48,838 nucleotides of DNA from JAICYJ01 sp963766445 (GCA_963766445.1 CAVXZW010000004.1:1-48838); one strand, 5' to 3'; shown: positions 1 through 9,409, counted from the stretch's first letter. Program-made: numbers and translations. Notes: generated from the letters alone by a model not told the origin.

Positions 1-1699
1 TCAGCTGCGGGTCTGACGGATAGCTGACCGGCGCGTGGTAGACCCGCACCAGCTTGCCGGAGAGGGTGAACTCGTCGAGGTAGGAGCCGTTGATCTCGCT
101 GACCAGGATGTGGCCGTCCGGCAGCGGGGTGTCGCCGTTGACGGCGCCCAGATAGCGGGGCGGGTCGTGCACGCAATGGCCGGCCCGGCCGATCGAGCGG
201 ACGATGCGATGCCCGCGGATCTCGAGCACGCGGCAGTTGTACGCGTCGGCCACGATCACCATCCCGTTGCTGAGTTTGTAGGCGTCGTCGGGCGTGTTCA
301 GGTAGCCGGGCGTCGAACCTCTCACGCCCGCGTGCCCGTAGCTCCAGATCAGCCTGCCGCGGGGATAGCTGATCATCACGATCTGGTGGTTCTCCTCCTG
401 GTTGGAGATGATCGCGCGACCGCCCGGCACGAAGAAGGTGTCGTCGTCGAAGAACAGCTTGTGCTGGCCGCGGCGGCTCGGGTAGTGCCACAGCAGCTTG
501 TGGCGGGGGTTCACGAGCAGTATCCGGTTGTTTCCGCGGTCGGCGATCAGCAGGTCGCCCGGCAGCGGCCCCGAGAACATCGACGGCCTGGACGCGGCCG
601 GCTTGGCGTGCGACTTGGCCGGAGCCGCGCTGCCCATGCTGATCTGCAGCACCGTGCGGGTCGGTCCGGCGCCCGACGTGCCGCCGATCACCACCATCCG
701 GCCGGGCAGGCTGGCCACGCCGGCGTCCGACAGCGGCGCGGGCAGCGTGGCTGCCCGGTGCACCTTGCCGTCCGCCGTCACCGCCAGCACCGAGTCGACG
801 GCCGCGCCGTTTCGCCCGATGCCACCGACCACGTACATGACGCCGCCGAGCGTGCCGGCCGAGGCGTGCATCAGCCCCTGCGGCAGCGTGCCGATCCGCG
901 TGACCCGGCCGGTGGACGGTGCGAACCGGTAGACCGCCCGGCTGGGGCCGGATTGGGCGCGGCCGCCGGCGATGATCACGTTCCCCGACAACGCCCCAAC
1001 GGCGGCGTAGCGCAGCCCCTGGGGCAACCGCCCAGCGCTGTGCACGTGGCTGCCGTTGACGGCGTAGATGTGATCCGACCACTGCGTGCCGGTGTAGCCG
1101 CCGACCACGTAGGTGGTGCCGGACACGGTCGCCACCGCCAGGTCGGACAGCGGCGTGGGCAGCGCCCCGACCAGGTGCGTGGCACGGCTGGCGGGGTCGA
1201 ACGTGGCGATGCCAGACGCGCTGGCGAATTGGCCGCCGCCCAGGACGTAGAGCCGCCCGGCCGGCGACGTAGCGGCCGCCGCGTCGTGGATCGCCACGGG
1301 CAGTCGCCCGGCGGTGTGCGCCGACGATCCCTGCAGCACCGAGATGGTGGCAGTCGACGACCCGGACGCATCGAGCCCGCCGAACGCGTAGGCGCGGGTT
1401 CCCACGGTGGTCACGGCCGCGTCCTGCACCGGAGCGGCAAGACGGGTGAGACGGGTGACTCGAAGCACCTGCTTGGCCGGCGTGGCCGGCCCACCGCCGG
1501 AGCCGCTCGTGCCGGCGGCGCTGCTCTGCGCTGTCCCTGCACCGGAGTCGTCCGCCGTGTCGGCATCGCTCGTGCGCAGCGAATACACGGCAAGCAGCGC
1601 GCCGCAGACCACCACCACCAGTCCGATCAGCGGCAGCAACCGCCGCCGGCGCCGCGCCCGCCGTTCCAGCACCCCGCGGTTGCGCGATCGATGACCCAT
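1..1699 (-). CDS. Membrane-anchored kelch/NHL beta-propeller protein, C-terminus outside window
   Basis: One open frame runs left from an ATG at 1699 and leaves the window without a stop, so at least 566 residues are present and the C-terminus is missing. An in-frame TAG at 1715-1717, six codons upstream, limits the start. An Arg-rich N-terminus precedes one hydrophobic segment (LPLIGLVVVVCGALLAVY, about residues 20-40) and a Ser/Thr/Gly linker. Six kelch-like blades follow, each with a Gly-Gly pair (YAFGGLDA, YVLGGGQF, YVVGGYTG, VIIAGGRA, YVVGGIGR, VVIGGTSG). From about residue 350 the sequence turns NHL-like (LLIADRGNNRILLVNP, MVIVADAYNCRVLEI). The layout fits a type II anchored extracellular propeller that binds a ligand or protein. 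No catalytic residues are recognisable and the substrate is unknown. Confidence 0.8.
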   Translation of the reverse strand, partial: MGHRSRNRGVLERRARRRRRLLPLIGLVVVVCGALLAVYSLRTSDADTADDSGAGTAQSSAAGTSGSGGGPATPAKQVLRVTRLTRLAAPVQDAAVTTVGTRAYAFGGLDASGSSTATISVLQGSSAHTAGRLPVAIHDAAAATSPAGRLYVLGGGQFASASGIATFDPASRATHLVGALPTPLSDLAVATVSGTTYVVGGYTGTQWSDHIYAVNGSHVHSAGRLPQGLRYAAVGALSGNVIIAGGRAQSGPSRAVYRFAPSTGRVTRIGTLPQGLMHASAGTLGGVMYVVGGIGRNGAAVDSVLAVTADGKVHRAATLPAPLSDAGVASLPGRMVVIGGTSGAGPTRTVLQISMGSAAPAKSHAKPAASRPSMFSGPLPGDLLIADRGNNRILLVNPRHKLLWHYPSRRGQHKLFFDDDTFFVPGGRAIISNQEENHQIVMISYPRGRLIWSYGHAGVRGSTPGYLNTPDDAYKLSNGMVIVADAYNCRVLEIRGHRIVRSIGRAGHCVHDPPRYLGAVNGDTPLPDGHILVSEINGSYLDEFTLSGKLVRVYHAPVSYPSDPQL

Positions 1700-1856
1700 C
1701 GGGCCGGAGGGTAGCTACGCAGCCGGAGCGACGCGGCGACTTGCATTTCGACCGGGAAGTGCGGACAATGCACCCATTCCCGGACTCCGCTTGCGGATTG
1801 TCTGAGGGGCTCCAATGAAGGGGTTCAGCTCACACCCAGTGCCAAGCTAGCGGGAG

Positions 1857-1925
1857 GAGCCGAGGCTCCGACCCGTCCGATCCCCTCCCCCGAGGGGGCA
1901 AGAGGGGGGGCCGATAACTCGGCTC
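1857..1925 (-). terminator. Nested inverted repeat downstream of the sialidase-like gene
   Basis: GAGCCGAG (1857-1864) and CTCGGCTC (1918-1925) are perfect inverted repeats enclosing a second pairing of CCCCTC with GAGGGG. The structure lies about 77 bases past the stop of the leftward gene at 2002. There is no T-tract, so this is a terminator-like hairpin only. The rest of 1700-2001 shows no convincing gene. Confidence 0.35.
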
Positions 1926-1939
1926 CCCCTCGAACATCG

Positions 1940-1957
1940 GTGAGCGGGCGGACACCG
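1940..1957. repeat. 18-bp direct repeat, copy A
   Basis: The 18-mer GTGAGCGGGCGGACACCG occurs here and again, identical and in the same orientation, at 3516-3533. The two copies bracket the sialidase-like gene. Similarity decays quickly outside the 18 bases. It may be a regulatory site or an interspersed genomic repeat; no flanking transposase is seen. Confidence 0.6.
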
Positions 1958-2001
1958 GCCTCCGTGGCGCTGCGTCCCCCCGGGGCACCGTGTCACCTGC
2001 G

Positions 2002-3372
2002 CTAGTGCTCGAAGGCCAGCACGATCTCTGGCAGCTCCTGGGTCTGGCCGGCCTGTTGCCAAACGTCGATGGTGCTGTCCGTGTAGATCACCGCCGCTTT
2101 TCCGGTCAGCGGATTCTCGGCGACCTCGAATAGATCGAGTAGCTCCCGGTTCTGGTTGTTCGGGCATGCCGACCCTTCGAGGCAAACTGGACCGACGCGG
2201 TTGGGCGTATTGCTGACCTTCAGGATCTTCCACGTCGAGCCGTTGAGTTGAGAGTCGTAGACGTTCCAGACCGCGTCCGGCGCGTCCGGGGATGCGGCGG
2301 TGCTGCCGTAGTACACAACGTCCACCTTGCCGCCCTGTGCCGCGATCCATGGCATCACCGTGGTCTGGATCGTGGAGACGGTGAGCGGCGCCGTCCATGT
2401 CCGACCATGGTCACTCGATGAGCTCAGTGCGACGCCGTGCTGATCCGTCCACGCCGCCCACAGGCGCCCAGTCGTGTTGTCGACAGCGAGCGCAGGGAAG
2501 ATGTTGTTGAGCGCCGTGCCGGGCGGCGAGTGGAACACGTGCGCCGCCTTCCAGGTCAGGCCGCCGTCGTTGGAGCGTCCGACGTAGATGTTGTTGAACG
2601 AGGCGCTGCAGCACTTCGTCTGCTGTTCGCCGGCCGCCCATACCTGGTAGATGTAGCCGCTAGTCTGGTCGGCGACGATCGGCCCCGCGTCGTTGTTGAA
2701 TGTGGAGTTGCCGGTGGTGTCGCCTTGTGCCGTGATCGGCGAGCTCACCTTCCGCCAAGTGCGGCCGTCATCGGTCGACCGCTTCACCGTGATCAGCGTG
2801 CTGTTGCCTGAGTCGTGCCAGGCGACCCACGCCGTCGTCCCCCGCACGGTCAGCCAGGGGCGATCCGCGCCCGCCGTGTCGATGACCGCGGTCGTGCAAC
2901 CGCCGGGCCCTTGGGCAGCCGGCGGGCAGCGTGTGACGGAGACGCCGAGCTGGTTGAAGCCGTGCTTCGTGAAGATCGCATCCAGATCGGCGAGCAGGGT
3001 TGTGCCGGTCGAGGTGATCGCAACGTCGGCGTCCTCATCACCCACATCCTGGCGGCCGACGCCCTGCAGCGGCACGGCCGTGTCCATCGCTCCGAAGAAC
3101 GATGGAGTCGCCCCGAACTGGCCCTTCCACAGGTCGACCTGGAACGGCAGCCAGCCCAGCCCGTCAACCGCCATTGTGCCATCCTGGCCAAAGGCAATCG
3201 CGGGCTCGCTGTTGCCCGTCGAGTTCTGATGCGGTGCGGTCGTTAGACCGGCCGGCGGAGTCCAGTGCGAAATGAGCACCTGATTCGAGAACGGCGTTGG
3301 CCCCGCCGCGGCAACCGACCCTCCCACCAGCGACACCACGGCTAACGCGCCTACCAATAGCAGCACCCGCAT
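2002..3372 (-). CDS. Secreted sialidase-like (BNR/Asp-box) beta-propeller protein
   Basis: The chosen ATG at 3372 gives 456 residues starting with a classic signal peptide (MRVLLLVGALAVVSLVGG, Ala-rich cleavage region). The open frame extends further upstream, but that part is not signal-like. A GTG two codons upstream (3378) is an alternative start, since the G-rich stretch at 3384-3391 spaces well for either. Three Asp boxes are visible (STDDGRTW about residue 200, SNDGGLTW about 265, SSDHGRTW about 310), as in sialidase-fold propellers. I do not see a full Arg triad and Tyr/Glu pair, so glycosidase activity is uncertain. It is probably an extracellular glycan-binding or glycan-cleaving protein. 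It lies between other exported propeller genes on the same strand but about 300 bases from each, so it is likely transcribed alone. Confidence 0.8.
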   Translation of the reverse strand: MRVLLLVGALAVVSLVGGSVAAAGPTPFSNQVLISHWTPPAGLTTAPHQNSTGNSEPAIAFGQDGTMAVDGLGWLPFQVDLWKGQFGATPSFFGAMDTAVPLQGVGRQDVGDEDADVAITSTGTTLLADLDAIFTKHGFNQLGVSVTRCPPAAQGPGGCTTAVIDTAGADRPWLTVRGTTAWVAWHDSGNSTLITVKRSTDDGRTWRKVSSPITAQGDTTGNSTFNNDAGPIVADQTSGYIYQVWAAGEQQTKCCSASFNNIYVGRSNDGGLTWKAAHVFHSPPGTALNNIFPALAVDNTTGRLWAAWTDQHGVALSSSSDHGRTWTAPLTVSTIQTTVMPWIAAQGGKVDVVYYGSTAASPDAPDAVWNVYDSQLNGSTWKILKVSNTPNRVGPVCLEGSACPNNQNRELLDLFEVAENPLTGKAAVIYTDSTIDVWQQAGQTQELPEIVLAFEH

Positions 3373-3515
3373 AGTCACCACGACCACCCCCAAATCAGCG
3401 GACTGTAACGAGGCAAGCCAATATACCCCTCGTCCGGGACAGGGCCGGCGAGCTATCCCACCGAACCCGCAGCCGGGCCGCTGAGCGCCTGGCAGAGCCG
3501 TCCGAGCGGCGTCCT

Positions 3516-3533
3516 GTGAGCGGGCGGACACCG
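3516..3533. repeat. 18-bp direct repeat, copy B
   Basis: Second identical copy of the 18-mer at 1940-1957. It lies in the spacer 3373-3675, upstream of the sialidase-like gene. Nothing else recognisable was found in that spacer. Confidence 0.6.
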
Positions 3534-3675
3534 ACCTTCACTCGACGGGCATACACTCAAACCGGACTGGGCGCTGCCCCTCGCACCCTGCAGCGGGCAC
3601 CTGTCCGGAACCTAGGCCCGTCGACCGTGAGTGGAGCACACCGCCGACGGGCCTTCCTGCGTCGCGCGCGCCAGC

Positions 3676-5829
3676 TCATCGGAACCTGAACGTGAGCCGG
3701 TGCACCGAGCCGTCGGTCAGCTGCACCAGGAGCTGGCGACAGCTGCCGTCGAAGGCCTTGCTCGTCCGCCACAGCAGCATCGAGTCACCGCCGCCGTGGT
3801 TGCCGGGAACGCTCCAGTCGGCCGCCGTCACGGATGGATCGCCGGCCGCCACCGCCGAGCTACCGCCGCATGCGACGGGGGCGACACCGACGCTTGCGAT
3901 CACATTCGCGCGTCCGGCTCCGCCGACAGCGAACCCGACCGGAATGGTGCGTCCCGCCTGAGCAGCGTTCGGGCTGTTGCCCGAAAGCGGCGGCCCCCAG
4001 CCCAGCCAGGGGAACCGCACCGCGTAGGTGACCGTCACGGTGGCGTGGTTTCCGACCGCGTCGGTGGCTGTGACCGTGAAGCTGTGTGTGCCGGGCGTGG
4101 TGGTGTCGAGCGCGGCACCGTCGGCAACCGTGCCGGTGCAGCCGGCGACCCCGGACCCGCCATCGCTGCAGGTGAAGGACGCCTTGCGTGTCTCACCGAG
4201 CAACACCACGCTTCCGTCCAGCGGAGCCGCGATCGTGATCTGCGGCGCGCGCCGGTCGACCCGGATGCCGCTGATCGGCCCGGCCGTGGCGCAGTTGCCG
4301 GCGCGGTCGCATACCTGTACCGCGCCGGTGGCGGCGTCGGCCGTCTCGCTTCCCGCCGGCACCGATGTGGCGAGCGCGAACGCGGCCTGGCCGGCGTTGG
4401 CGAGACCGCTGCCGGCGTCGGACGCCGTGCACTGCAAGGTGACGTTGTCCGCATGCCAGGTACCGTCGTCGACGGCGCACGTCACGACCGGCGCCGCCCG
4501 GTCGGCCGGTGGATCAAACGGCGATGCGAGGCGGACGACGTCCCAGCCTGTGCCGAAGCCGACGGCGGTGTCGCCCGCGACCATGTCGGGTGCGGTGGTG
4601 GCCAGGGCCACGAACCGCGCGTCCGCCGAGATGGCGGCTGTCTGGCTGATCTGGATGGGGGAGGCGGACGCCGACACCAGACGGGTCAGCCCGGACACGC
4701 GGTCGCGCACGAAGACGTCCTCGTCACCGCCCGTGTCGGCCGGGTCGAGGTTGGTTGCCGAGGACTCGAAGGCCACGTAGCGGCCGTCGGCCGAGATCGC
4801 CGCGGCGCTCGAGTTGCCGTTGGCACCGAGCCCGGCGCTGTTCACGCTGACCCGCTCCGTGCTGCCGGCCGCCAGGTCGCGCACGTAGACGTCGTTTCCG
4901 CCGGTGTCGCCGGCGGCCAGCGGCGCCGAGGTGTCGAAGGCGACCACCTGGCCGTTCGCCGACAGCCCGCCCGGCTGAAGCGATGAGGCCATGGCGGACT
5001 GCCCGCCGCCTGCGGTGACGCTTGCGCGCACCGTCGACCCCGTCACGCGGTCGTGCACGAACACGTCGGCGGCGAGGTTGGTGTCGCCCGCCACCAGGTT
5101 CGGCGCCGTGCTGGCGAAGGCGACATAGCGCCCGTCGGCCGAGATCGAGGATGCATCGCTGGCGCCCGCCGCCGCCTGGCTGCCGTCGCCGGCCACGCTC
5201 ACCCGCTCGACCGCGCCGCCGGCGCGCGTCCAGACGAACACGTCACGGCAGTGGTTGGTGTCGCCGGAGACGAGGTTGGATGCGGCCGACGAGAAGCTGA
5301 TCGCCCCGCCGTCGGCGCTGATACCAGATGCGGCTCCGCCGCTGGCGTCGTTGCCCTGGACGCCGCCGGGCGAGACGCTGACGCGGGTCGTCTGTCCGGT
5401 GGTGAGGTCGCGCTCGAACACGTCGGCGACGCCGTTCGTGTCGCCGGCCACCAGGTTGCTGGCCGCCGAGCTGAAGACGACGAAGCGCCCGTCGGCGCTG
5501 ATGCGGGCGTTGGACGAGGCGCCATTTGCCTGCCCGCCGGCGCCGAGCGAGGCGAGGGTGGTGGTGCCGGTGACGATGTTACGGACGAACACGTCGCGAA
5601 CGCCGTTCGTGTCGCCGGCCACCAGGCTGGGCGAGCCCGAGACGAAGGCAACCAGCGTGCCGTCGGCCGAGACGGAGATCCCATCCTGGGGCGTGGCCTC
5701 GTTGGCGGACACGCCGCCGGTTGTGACCGTGACCAGCGCGGGCGGCGCCGCCGCAAGCGCGCTGCCGGCGCTCGCCGCCGCCAGTGCCACTGCAAGACCA
5801 CACGTAAGCCGACTCGACGCAGTACGCAA
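3676..5829 (-). CDS. Secreted PD40/TolB-like beta-propeller protein with Ig-like C-terminal region
   Basis: The frame is open from 5886, but the start is best placed at TTG 5829: an AGGAGG (5837-5842) lies 7 bases upstream and the next residues form a signal peptide (RLTCGLAVALAAASAGSALA). The product is 717 residues. About nine repeats of 45-50 residues follow, each with a core like ISADGRFVVFSS followed by NLVAGDTNG and DVFVRD, typical of PD40 or WD40-like TolB blades. From about residue 440 two Ig-like segments contain paired Cys and DRAAPVVTC / DRRAPQITI motifs and a DAVGNHATVTVTY strand. It is extracellular by inference. Ligand unknown; the repeats suggest a binding scaffold, not an enzyme. 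It is not obviously in an operon. Confidence 0.85.
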   Translation of the reverse strand: MRTASSRLTCGLAVALAAASAGSALAAAPPALVTVTTGGVSANEATPQDGISVSADGTLVAFVSGSPSLVAGDTNGVRDVFVRNIVTGTTTLASLGAGGQANGASSNARISADGRFVVFSSAASNLVAGDTNGVADVFERDLTTGQTTRVSVSPGGVQGNDASGGAASGISADGGAISFSSAASNLVSGDTNHCRDVFVWTRAGGAVERVSVAGDGSQAAAGASDASSISADGRYVAFASTAPNLVAGDTNLAADVFVHDRVTGSTVRASVTAGGGQSAMASSLQPGGLSANGQVVAFDTSAPLAAGDTGGNDVYVRDLAAGSTERVSVNSAGLGANGNSSAAAISADGRYVAFESSATNLDPADTGGDEDVFVRDRVSGLTRLVSASASPIQISQTAAISADARFVALATTAPDMVAGDTAVGFGTGWDVVRLASPFDPPADRAAPVVTCAVDDGTWHADNVTLQCTASDAGSGLANAGQAAFALATSVPAGSETADAATGAVQVCDRAGNCATAGPISGIRVDRRAPQITIAAPLDGSVVLLGETRKASFTCSDGGSGVAGCTGTVADGAALDTTTPGTHSFTVTATDAVGNHATVTVTYAVRFPWLGWGPPLSGNSPNAAQAGRTIPVGFAVGGAGRANVIASVGVAPVACGGSSAVAAGDPSVTAADWSVPGNHGGGDSMLLWRTSKAFDGSCRQLLVQLTDGSVHRLTFRFR

Positions 5830-5981
5830 GCAGGAACCTCCTACGAGTCCTAGACGTCTCGGGCAAGTAACCCCGAAGGGCGCCACGCGGAAGCCTGCGC
5901 CCCATCCCGCTCAGCATGGGTCGGCGAGGCCGGTCTGGGAACCCCCGAGCGGGGGTGTTCGTGTCACCCGCCCTGAGAGGG

Positions 5982-7038
5982 CTACTGGGTGAGCTCGATC
6001 ATGTAGGCGGTGTTGGAGCTGGGGTCGTACGGCCCGGGCGTGCCCATGCTGGCCGAGCTGTCGAGGTTGACGAACACGCCGTTCACCTGCTTGCCGTCGT
6101 TGTTGCCGCAGTGGGTGGGGTTGGCCGGGTCGCCGCAGCTGGTGATGATGAACCAGGCGAAGCCGACCACCGTCATCGGGGTGCTGGTGCCGTTGGGCCA
6201 GCACGCTCTGGCCGGCGGGGTTTGTCAGCACCGGTATCACGACCAGCTGGGGGCTGTTCGGCTGCAGCAGCGGTGGTGGTGCCGTCGGCGTTGAACTTGA
6301 CGATCTGGGGGACGGTTTGCCAGGTGGTGATGCGGGTGTTCAGTCCCTGCGAGGTCGGGCCGGCTGTTGTTGCCGGGCTTGGTGTCGAGCGACTTGCCCA
6401 CCGAGACGGGGCAGACCGGGGTGGTGCCGGCGATCTCGTCGGAGTAGATGCTCGCGCCGTTGGGCACCGGGCAGTTGGTGCTCTGCACGTAGGGCAGGCT
6501 GAGCGCACCGTTGTTGGCGTTGTTGGTGTCCTTGGTGTAGATCGAATAGGGCTGGTTGGGCACGTAGCTGGCCTTGAGGACGCCCCAGGGCATGACGTTG
6601 ACGCCGTTGACGGTCGTGAACGACTCGAGCGTGGCGCGGGCGGCGCCCTTCACGGTGACCGAGTGGATGCCGAAGAGGCTGGTGAACCAGGTCGCGACGT
6701 TCGCGCGACGCGTTGACCGTGACCGAGTCGTTGGCGGTGAGGTTGGTGGTGGGCGCACGGTGACGCTGTCGCTGGCGACGCCGTTCTTCAGGTACTGGGA
6801 CGAGGCGGTGCTACCGGCCGAAGCCATGCCCGGCCGGGATCTGACTGGCCCCGGCCAGCGCCGAGGCGTCAGCGGCGCTCTGCACCTGGTTCTTGTTCAG
6901 CGCCCAGAAGCCGTAGTCGATCGCAAGCCCGGCCACGCCCAGCAAGCCCATCAGCATCACCACGAACAGGACCAGCGTTTGACCGGCCTCCCGGCTGTGG
7001 CCTGCGTGGTCGGTACGAGAATGCGTGAATCGTGACAA
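5982..7038 (-). CDS. TadG-like pilus/surface protein, multiply frameshifted
   Basis: The TTG at 7038 follows AAGGGG with 7 bases of spacing. Its first 60 residues are typical of TadG/TadE-type proteins: a charged N-terminus, then AGQTLVLFVVMLMGLLGVAG and the DxGxWxLNKNQVQSAADASALAGA pattern. The rest must be joined from different frames: ASDSVTV, NLTANDSVTVNAS, then TWFTSLFGIHSVTVKGAARA, then QGLNTRITTWQTVPQIVKF, ending VGFAWFIITSCGDPANPTHC to a stop at 5982. At least five frame changes fall between about 6.2 and 6.8 kb, two of them within 60 bases. Protein-level similarity is intact between slips, so I favour consensus errors over decay. Expected length about 350 residues. It is likely an exported envelope protein of the Flp/Tad type, but no other tad gene is in the window. 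Confidence 0.65.
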
Positions 7039-7406
7039 GAGAGTGCCCCTTCTCTACATCGGCATGCCCTGCTGAAAACTTGACACGTCTGGTGGCACGG
7101 CTGCCGTGGCACCGCTGTCACGGCGATGTTGCTTGCAAAAGCCCCCGTTTCCGCACGCCGCGGTCACGTCCGGTCACGCACCCGGCAGCGACCTTGCAAC
7201 GCACCCCGAAGCGGGCTCTGAGCCCGATCGGGCGCGATCTGCGCAACCATGCGAATCCCCTGTCACAGGCAGCCGTGACACACGTCGCGGCGCTGTCACG
7301 AACCCGTGGCGGGGGCGGAAGCGGGGTTTGACTCCAATCTGGGCGCCGGCGGCGTGTCGACCCGTGACCGCGCCGTGACAGAGGTGTCGACGACGGGTCG
7401 CCGGTG
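7039..7406. promoter_or_regulatory. Intergenic region with repeated TGTCAC/GTGACA motifs
   Basis: This 368-base spacer lies upstream of the leftward TadG-like gene and holds no gene I can support. TGTCAC or its complement occurs exactly at 7116, 7261, 7275, 7294 and 7375, and again at 7032 across the gene start, with near copies GTCACG at 7163 and 7173 and GTGACC at 7364. GTGTCGAC occurs twice (about 7353 and 7384). A GGGCTC/GAGCCC hairpin lies near 7212-7224. The density suggests an operator array for an unidentified regulator. Confidence 0.4.
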
Positions 7407-7841
7407 TCAGGGGCGGTCGATCACCGGCGGCCGTGCCTGCGGGTAGCGCGGCACGCCGTCGTCGGGGATCGGCTCCCACGGCGCGGCGTAGGCCACGTAC
7501 TGCCGCCACTCCATCTGCAGCCCGGGATCCTCGTCCAGCGCGCCCAGTCGCACGCTCATCAGCTCGTGCCGCTCCGGATGCCGGCTGAACAGGGCCGACC
7601 CGCAGCCCGAGCAGAACAGCTTCTCGAAGCCGCCGTCGCCGGGTGCGTAGGCCGTCACCAACTCCTGCCCGGACGTCACCCGCAGCGCGCCGGGTGGGAT
7701 CCGCGCCTGTGCCGACGCGGCCGTGCCGGTGCGCCGCTGGCAGCGCGTGCAGTGGCAGTAGCCGGCGTTGAACAGCGGCTCGGTGATCTCGAACCGCACC
7801 GACCCGCACAGACAGCCACCGGTGATCGGCCCGTCTGACAT
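7407..7841 (-). CDS. GFA/CENP-V fold zinc protein
   Basis: A 144-residue protein, the normal length for the glutathione-dependent formaldehyde-activating (GFA) family. The zinc ligands are present: GGCLCGSVRFEI (residues 9-20), YCHCTRCQRRTG (about 28-39) and LFCSGCGSALFSR (about 75-87). In the founding family the fold promotes S-hydroxymethylglutathione formation, but most members have no proven reaction, and actinobacteria generally lack glutathione, so substrate is open. It ends beside the repeat-rich spacer and diverges from the lipoprotein gene at 7911. Cytoplasmic: no signal or membrane segment. Confidence 0.88.
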   Translation of the reverse strand: MSDGPITGGCLCGSVRFEITEPLFNAGYCHCTRCQRRTGTAASAQARIPPGALRVTSGQELVTAYAPGDGGFEKLFCSGCGSALFSRHPERHELMSVRLGALDEDPGLQMEWRQYVAYAAPWEPIPDDGVPRYPQARPPVIDRP

Positions 7842-7910
7842 CGCCGCATCCTAGCTGCGGCCCTGCTCACGGTACCGGAGCGCCGATCCGGGGTACACCC
7901 ATACCCAGAC

Positions 7911-8328
7911 ATGCGCAACCGCATCCGCATGATCGTGGTGATCCTGGCCTGCGCCGGCGCCGCCGCATGCGGCGGCGGCAGTGCCGGCTCCGCCTCGCAG
8001 CCCGCCCGTGCGCCGGTGATCCCCCGAGCGATTGCCACCGATCTCGCGGCCCGGGCGGACGCCGTGGCCGTCAGCCTGGATGCACAACGCGGCTGCGCTG
8101 CGCTCGATCAGGCCAGGCGGCTGGGCACGGCCGTCGACTCGGCGATCGCCGCCGGCCGGGTGCCGGCCGCGCTGCAACCGCAGCTGCAGGCGACGGCCAC
8201 GCGGCTGGTCGCCGGCATCCGCTGCGTCCCCGCCACCACCGACCAACCAGAAGCCGCCGGGACACGACCATCATCACCACCGCAAACACCATGGCCCCGG
8301 CCAGAACGACCAGGGGGACGGGGATTGA
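7911..8328 (+). CDS. Small lipoprotein, probable frameshift near 8230
   Basis: The ATG at 7911 opens a lipoprotein signal (MIVVILACAGAAACGGG) whose lipobox Cys is about residue 20. A helical stretch with two Cys follows (QRGCAALDQARRLG and AGIRCVP). In the starting frame the ORF would read through into the kinase without a stop, making an unlikely lipoprotein-kinase fusion. In the +1 frame after a CCCC run near 8228, the sequence continues as Pro/His-rich (PPGHDHHHHRKHHGPG) to a TGA at 8326-8328 that overlaps the kinase TTG. I therefore read one missing base and a protein of about 138 residues. The His cluster could bind metal. It is coupled to the kinase, suggesting an extracytoplasmic partner. 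Confidence 0.6.
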
Positions 8329-9376
8329 GCGCCGTTCCCACCGACCTTGGCCGCTACCGGCTCGGCCGCACGCTGGGAAGCGGCGGCATGGCGATCGTCT
8401 ACCTGGCCCACGACCGTGAGCTGGGCCGGGTCGTCGCCGTCAAGCGGCTCGCGGACAACCTGTCCCACGATCGGTCGTTCCGGGATCGCTTCCTGCGCGA
8501 GGCGCAGCTGGCGGCGCGGCTCAGCCACCCCAACGTGGTGCGGGTCTACGACTTCGGCCACGATCCCGACGGTCGGCCGTTCATCGTGATGGAGTACGTG
8601 GAGGGCGGGTCGCTGGCCGAGACGCTTGCCCGCGACGGCGTGCTCAGCCCGGCCCGGGTGGTCGCCGTCGCCCGCGACTGCTGTGCCGGCCTCGCCTACG
8701 CGCACGCGGCCGGCCTCGTGCACCGTGACCTGAAGCCTCAGAACCTGCTGCTCGACCTCGACGGCCGCGTCAAGATCGCCGACTTCGGCATCGCCCGCTC
8801 GCTGGACGGTACGTCGCTCACGCTGACCGGCAGCGTGCTCGGCACGGCCGGCTACCTGGCGCCCGAGCAGGCCGGCGGCGCGCAGGTGTCGGCGGCTGCC
8901 GACATCTACGGCCTCGGCGTGACCTTGCACCAGCTGGCGACCGGCACCATGCCGGGGCCGGACGCGCCGCAGGCGCTGCCCGACCCGCTGCGCAGCGTCG
9001 TCGCCCGCTGCCTCGACCCCGACCCCGGCCGTCGCCCCACCGCCGAGGCGCTGTCCGCGATGCTGGACGAGCCCGCCACCCTGGTCGCGCCGCGGGCCGC
9101 CACGGCCGCCACCCTCGTCGCGCCGCCCCGCGTCCTCCGCGCCACGTGGCGCCCGTCCGCGGCCTGCGCAACGGGCGGCTCGCCGCCGCGCTGCTGGCGG
9201 TGCTCGTGGTTGCCGCGATCGTGATCCTGGCCGCCACCAGCGGCGGGGCCGGGCCACCGAACCGTGCCAGGCACCACCACGCCCGTCAGCGCGCGGCCGC
9301 GGCGATCCCGCAGGGCGCCACCCCTGCAGCCCAGGCTCGCCTGCTCGCGCGCTGGCTGCGCCAGCACGCCGGCTGA
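8325..9376 (+). CDS. Membrane-anchored Hanks-type Ser/Thr protein kinase, one frameshift
   Basis: The start is the TTG at 8325 (TTGA overlap with the upstream TGA, G-rich SD at 8312-8323). The kinase domain is complete: glycine loop LGSGGMAIVYLA, VAVK Lys40, HRDLKPQNLLLD catalytic loop (about residue 130), DFGIARS, and APEQ in the activation segment, then DIYGLG. The starting frame stops near 9224, but the next frame from about 9146 gives a transmembrane helix (LAAALLAVLVVAAIVILAAT) and a short outer tail to TGA at 9376, the usual architecture, so one base is likely lost or gained near 9130-9145. There are no PASTA repeats. Expected role: phosphorylating cytoplasmic targets in response to an external cue. 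Confidence 0.88.
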
Positions 9377-9409
9377 GCCGGGTCGCGAGCCCGTCTATCA
9401 TCCGGGCGG

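Noticed and set aside
35..1714. 559-codon plus-strand ORF
   Set aside because: Shadow of the kelch/NHL gene on the minus strand; composition is Arg/Val/Gly-rich and has no domain.
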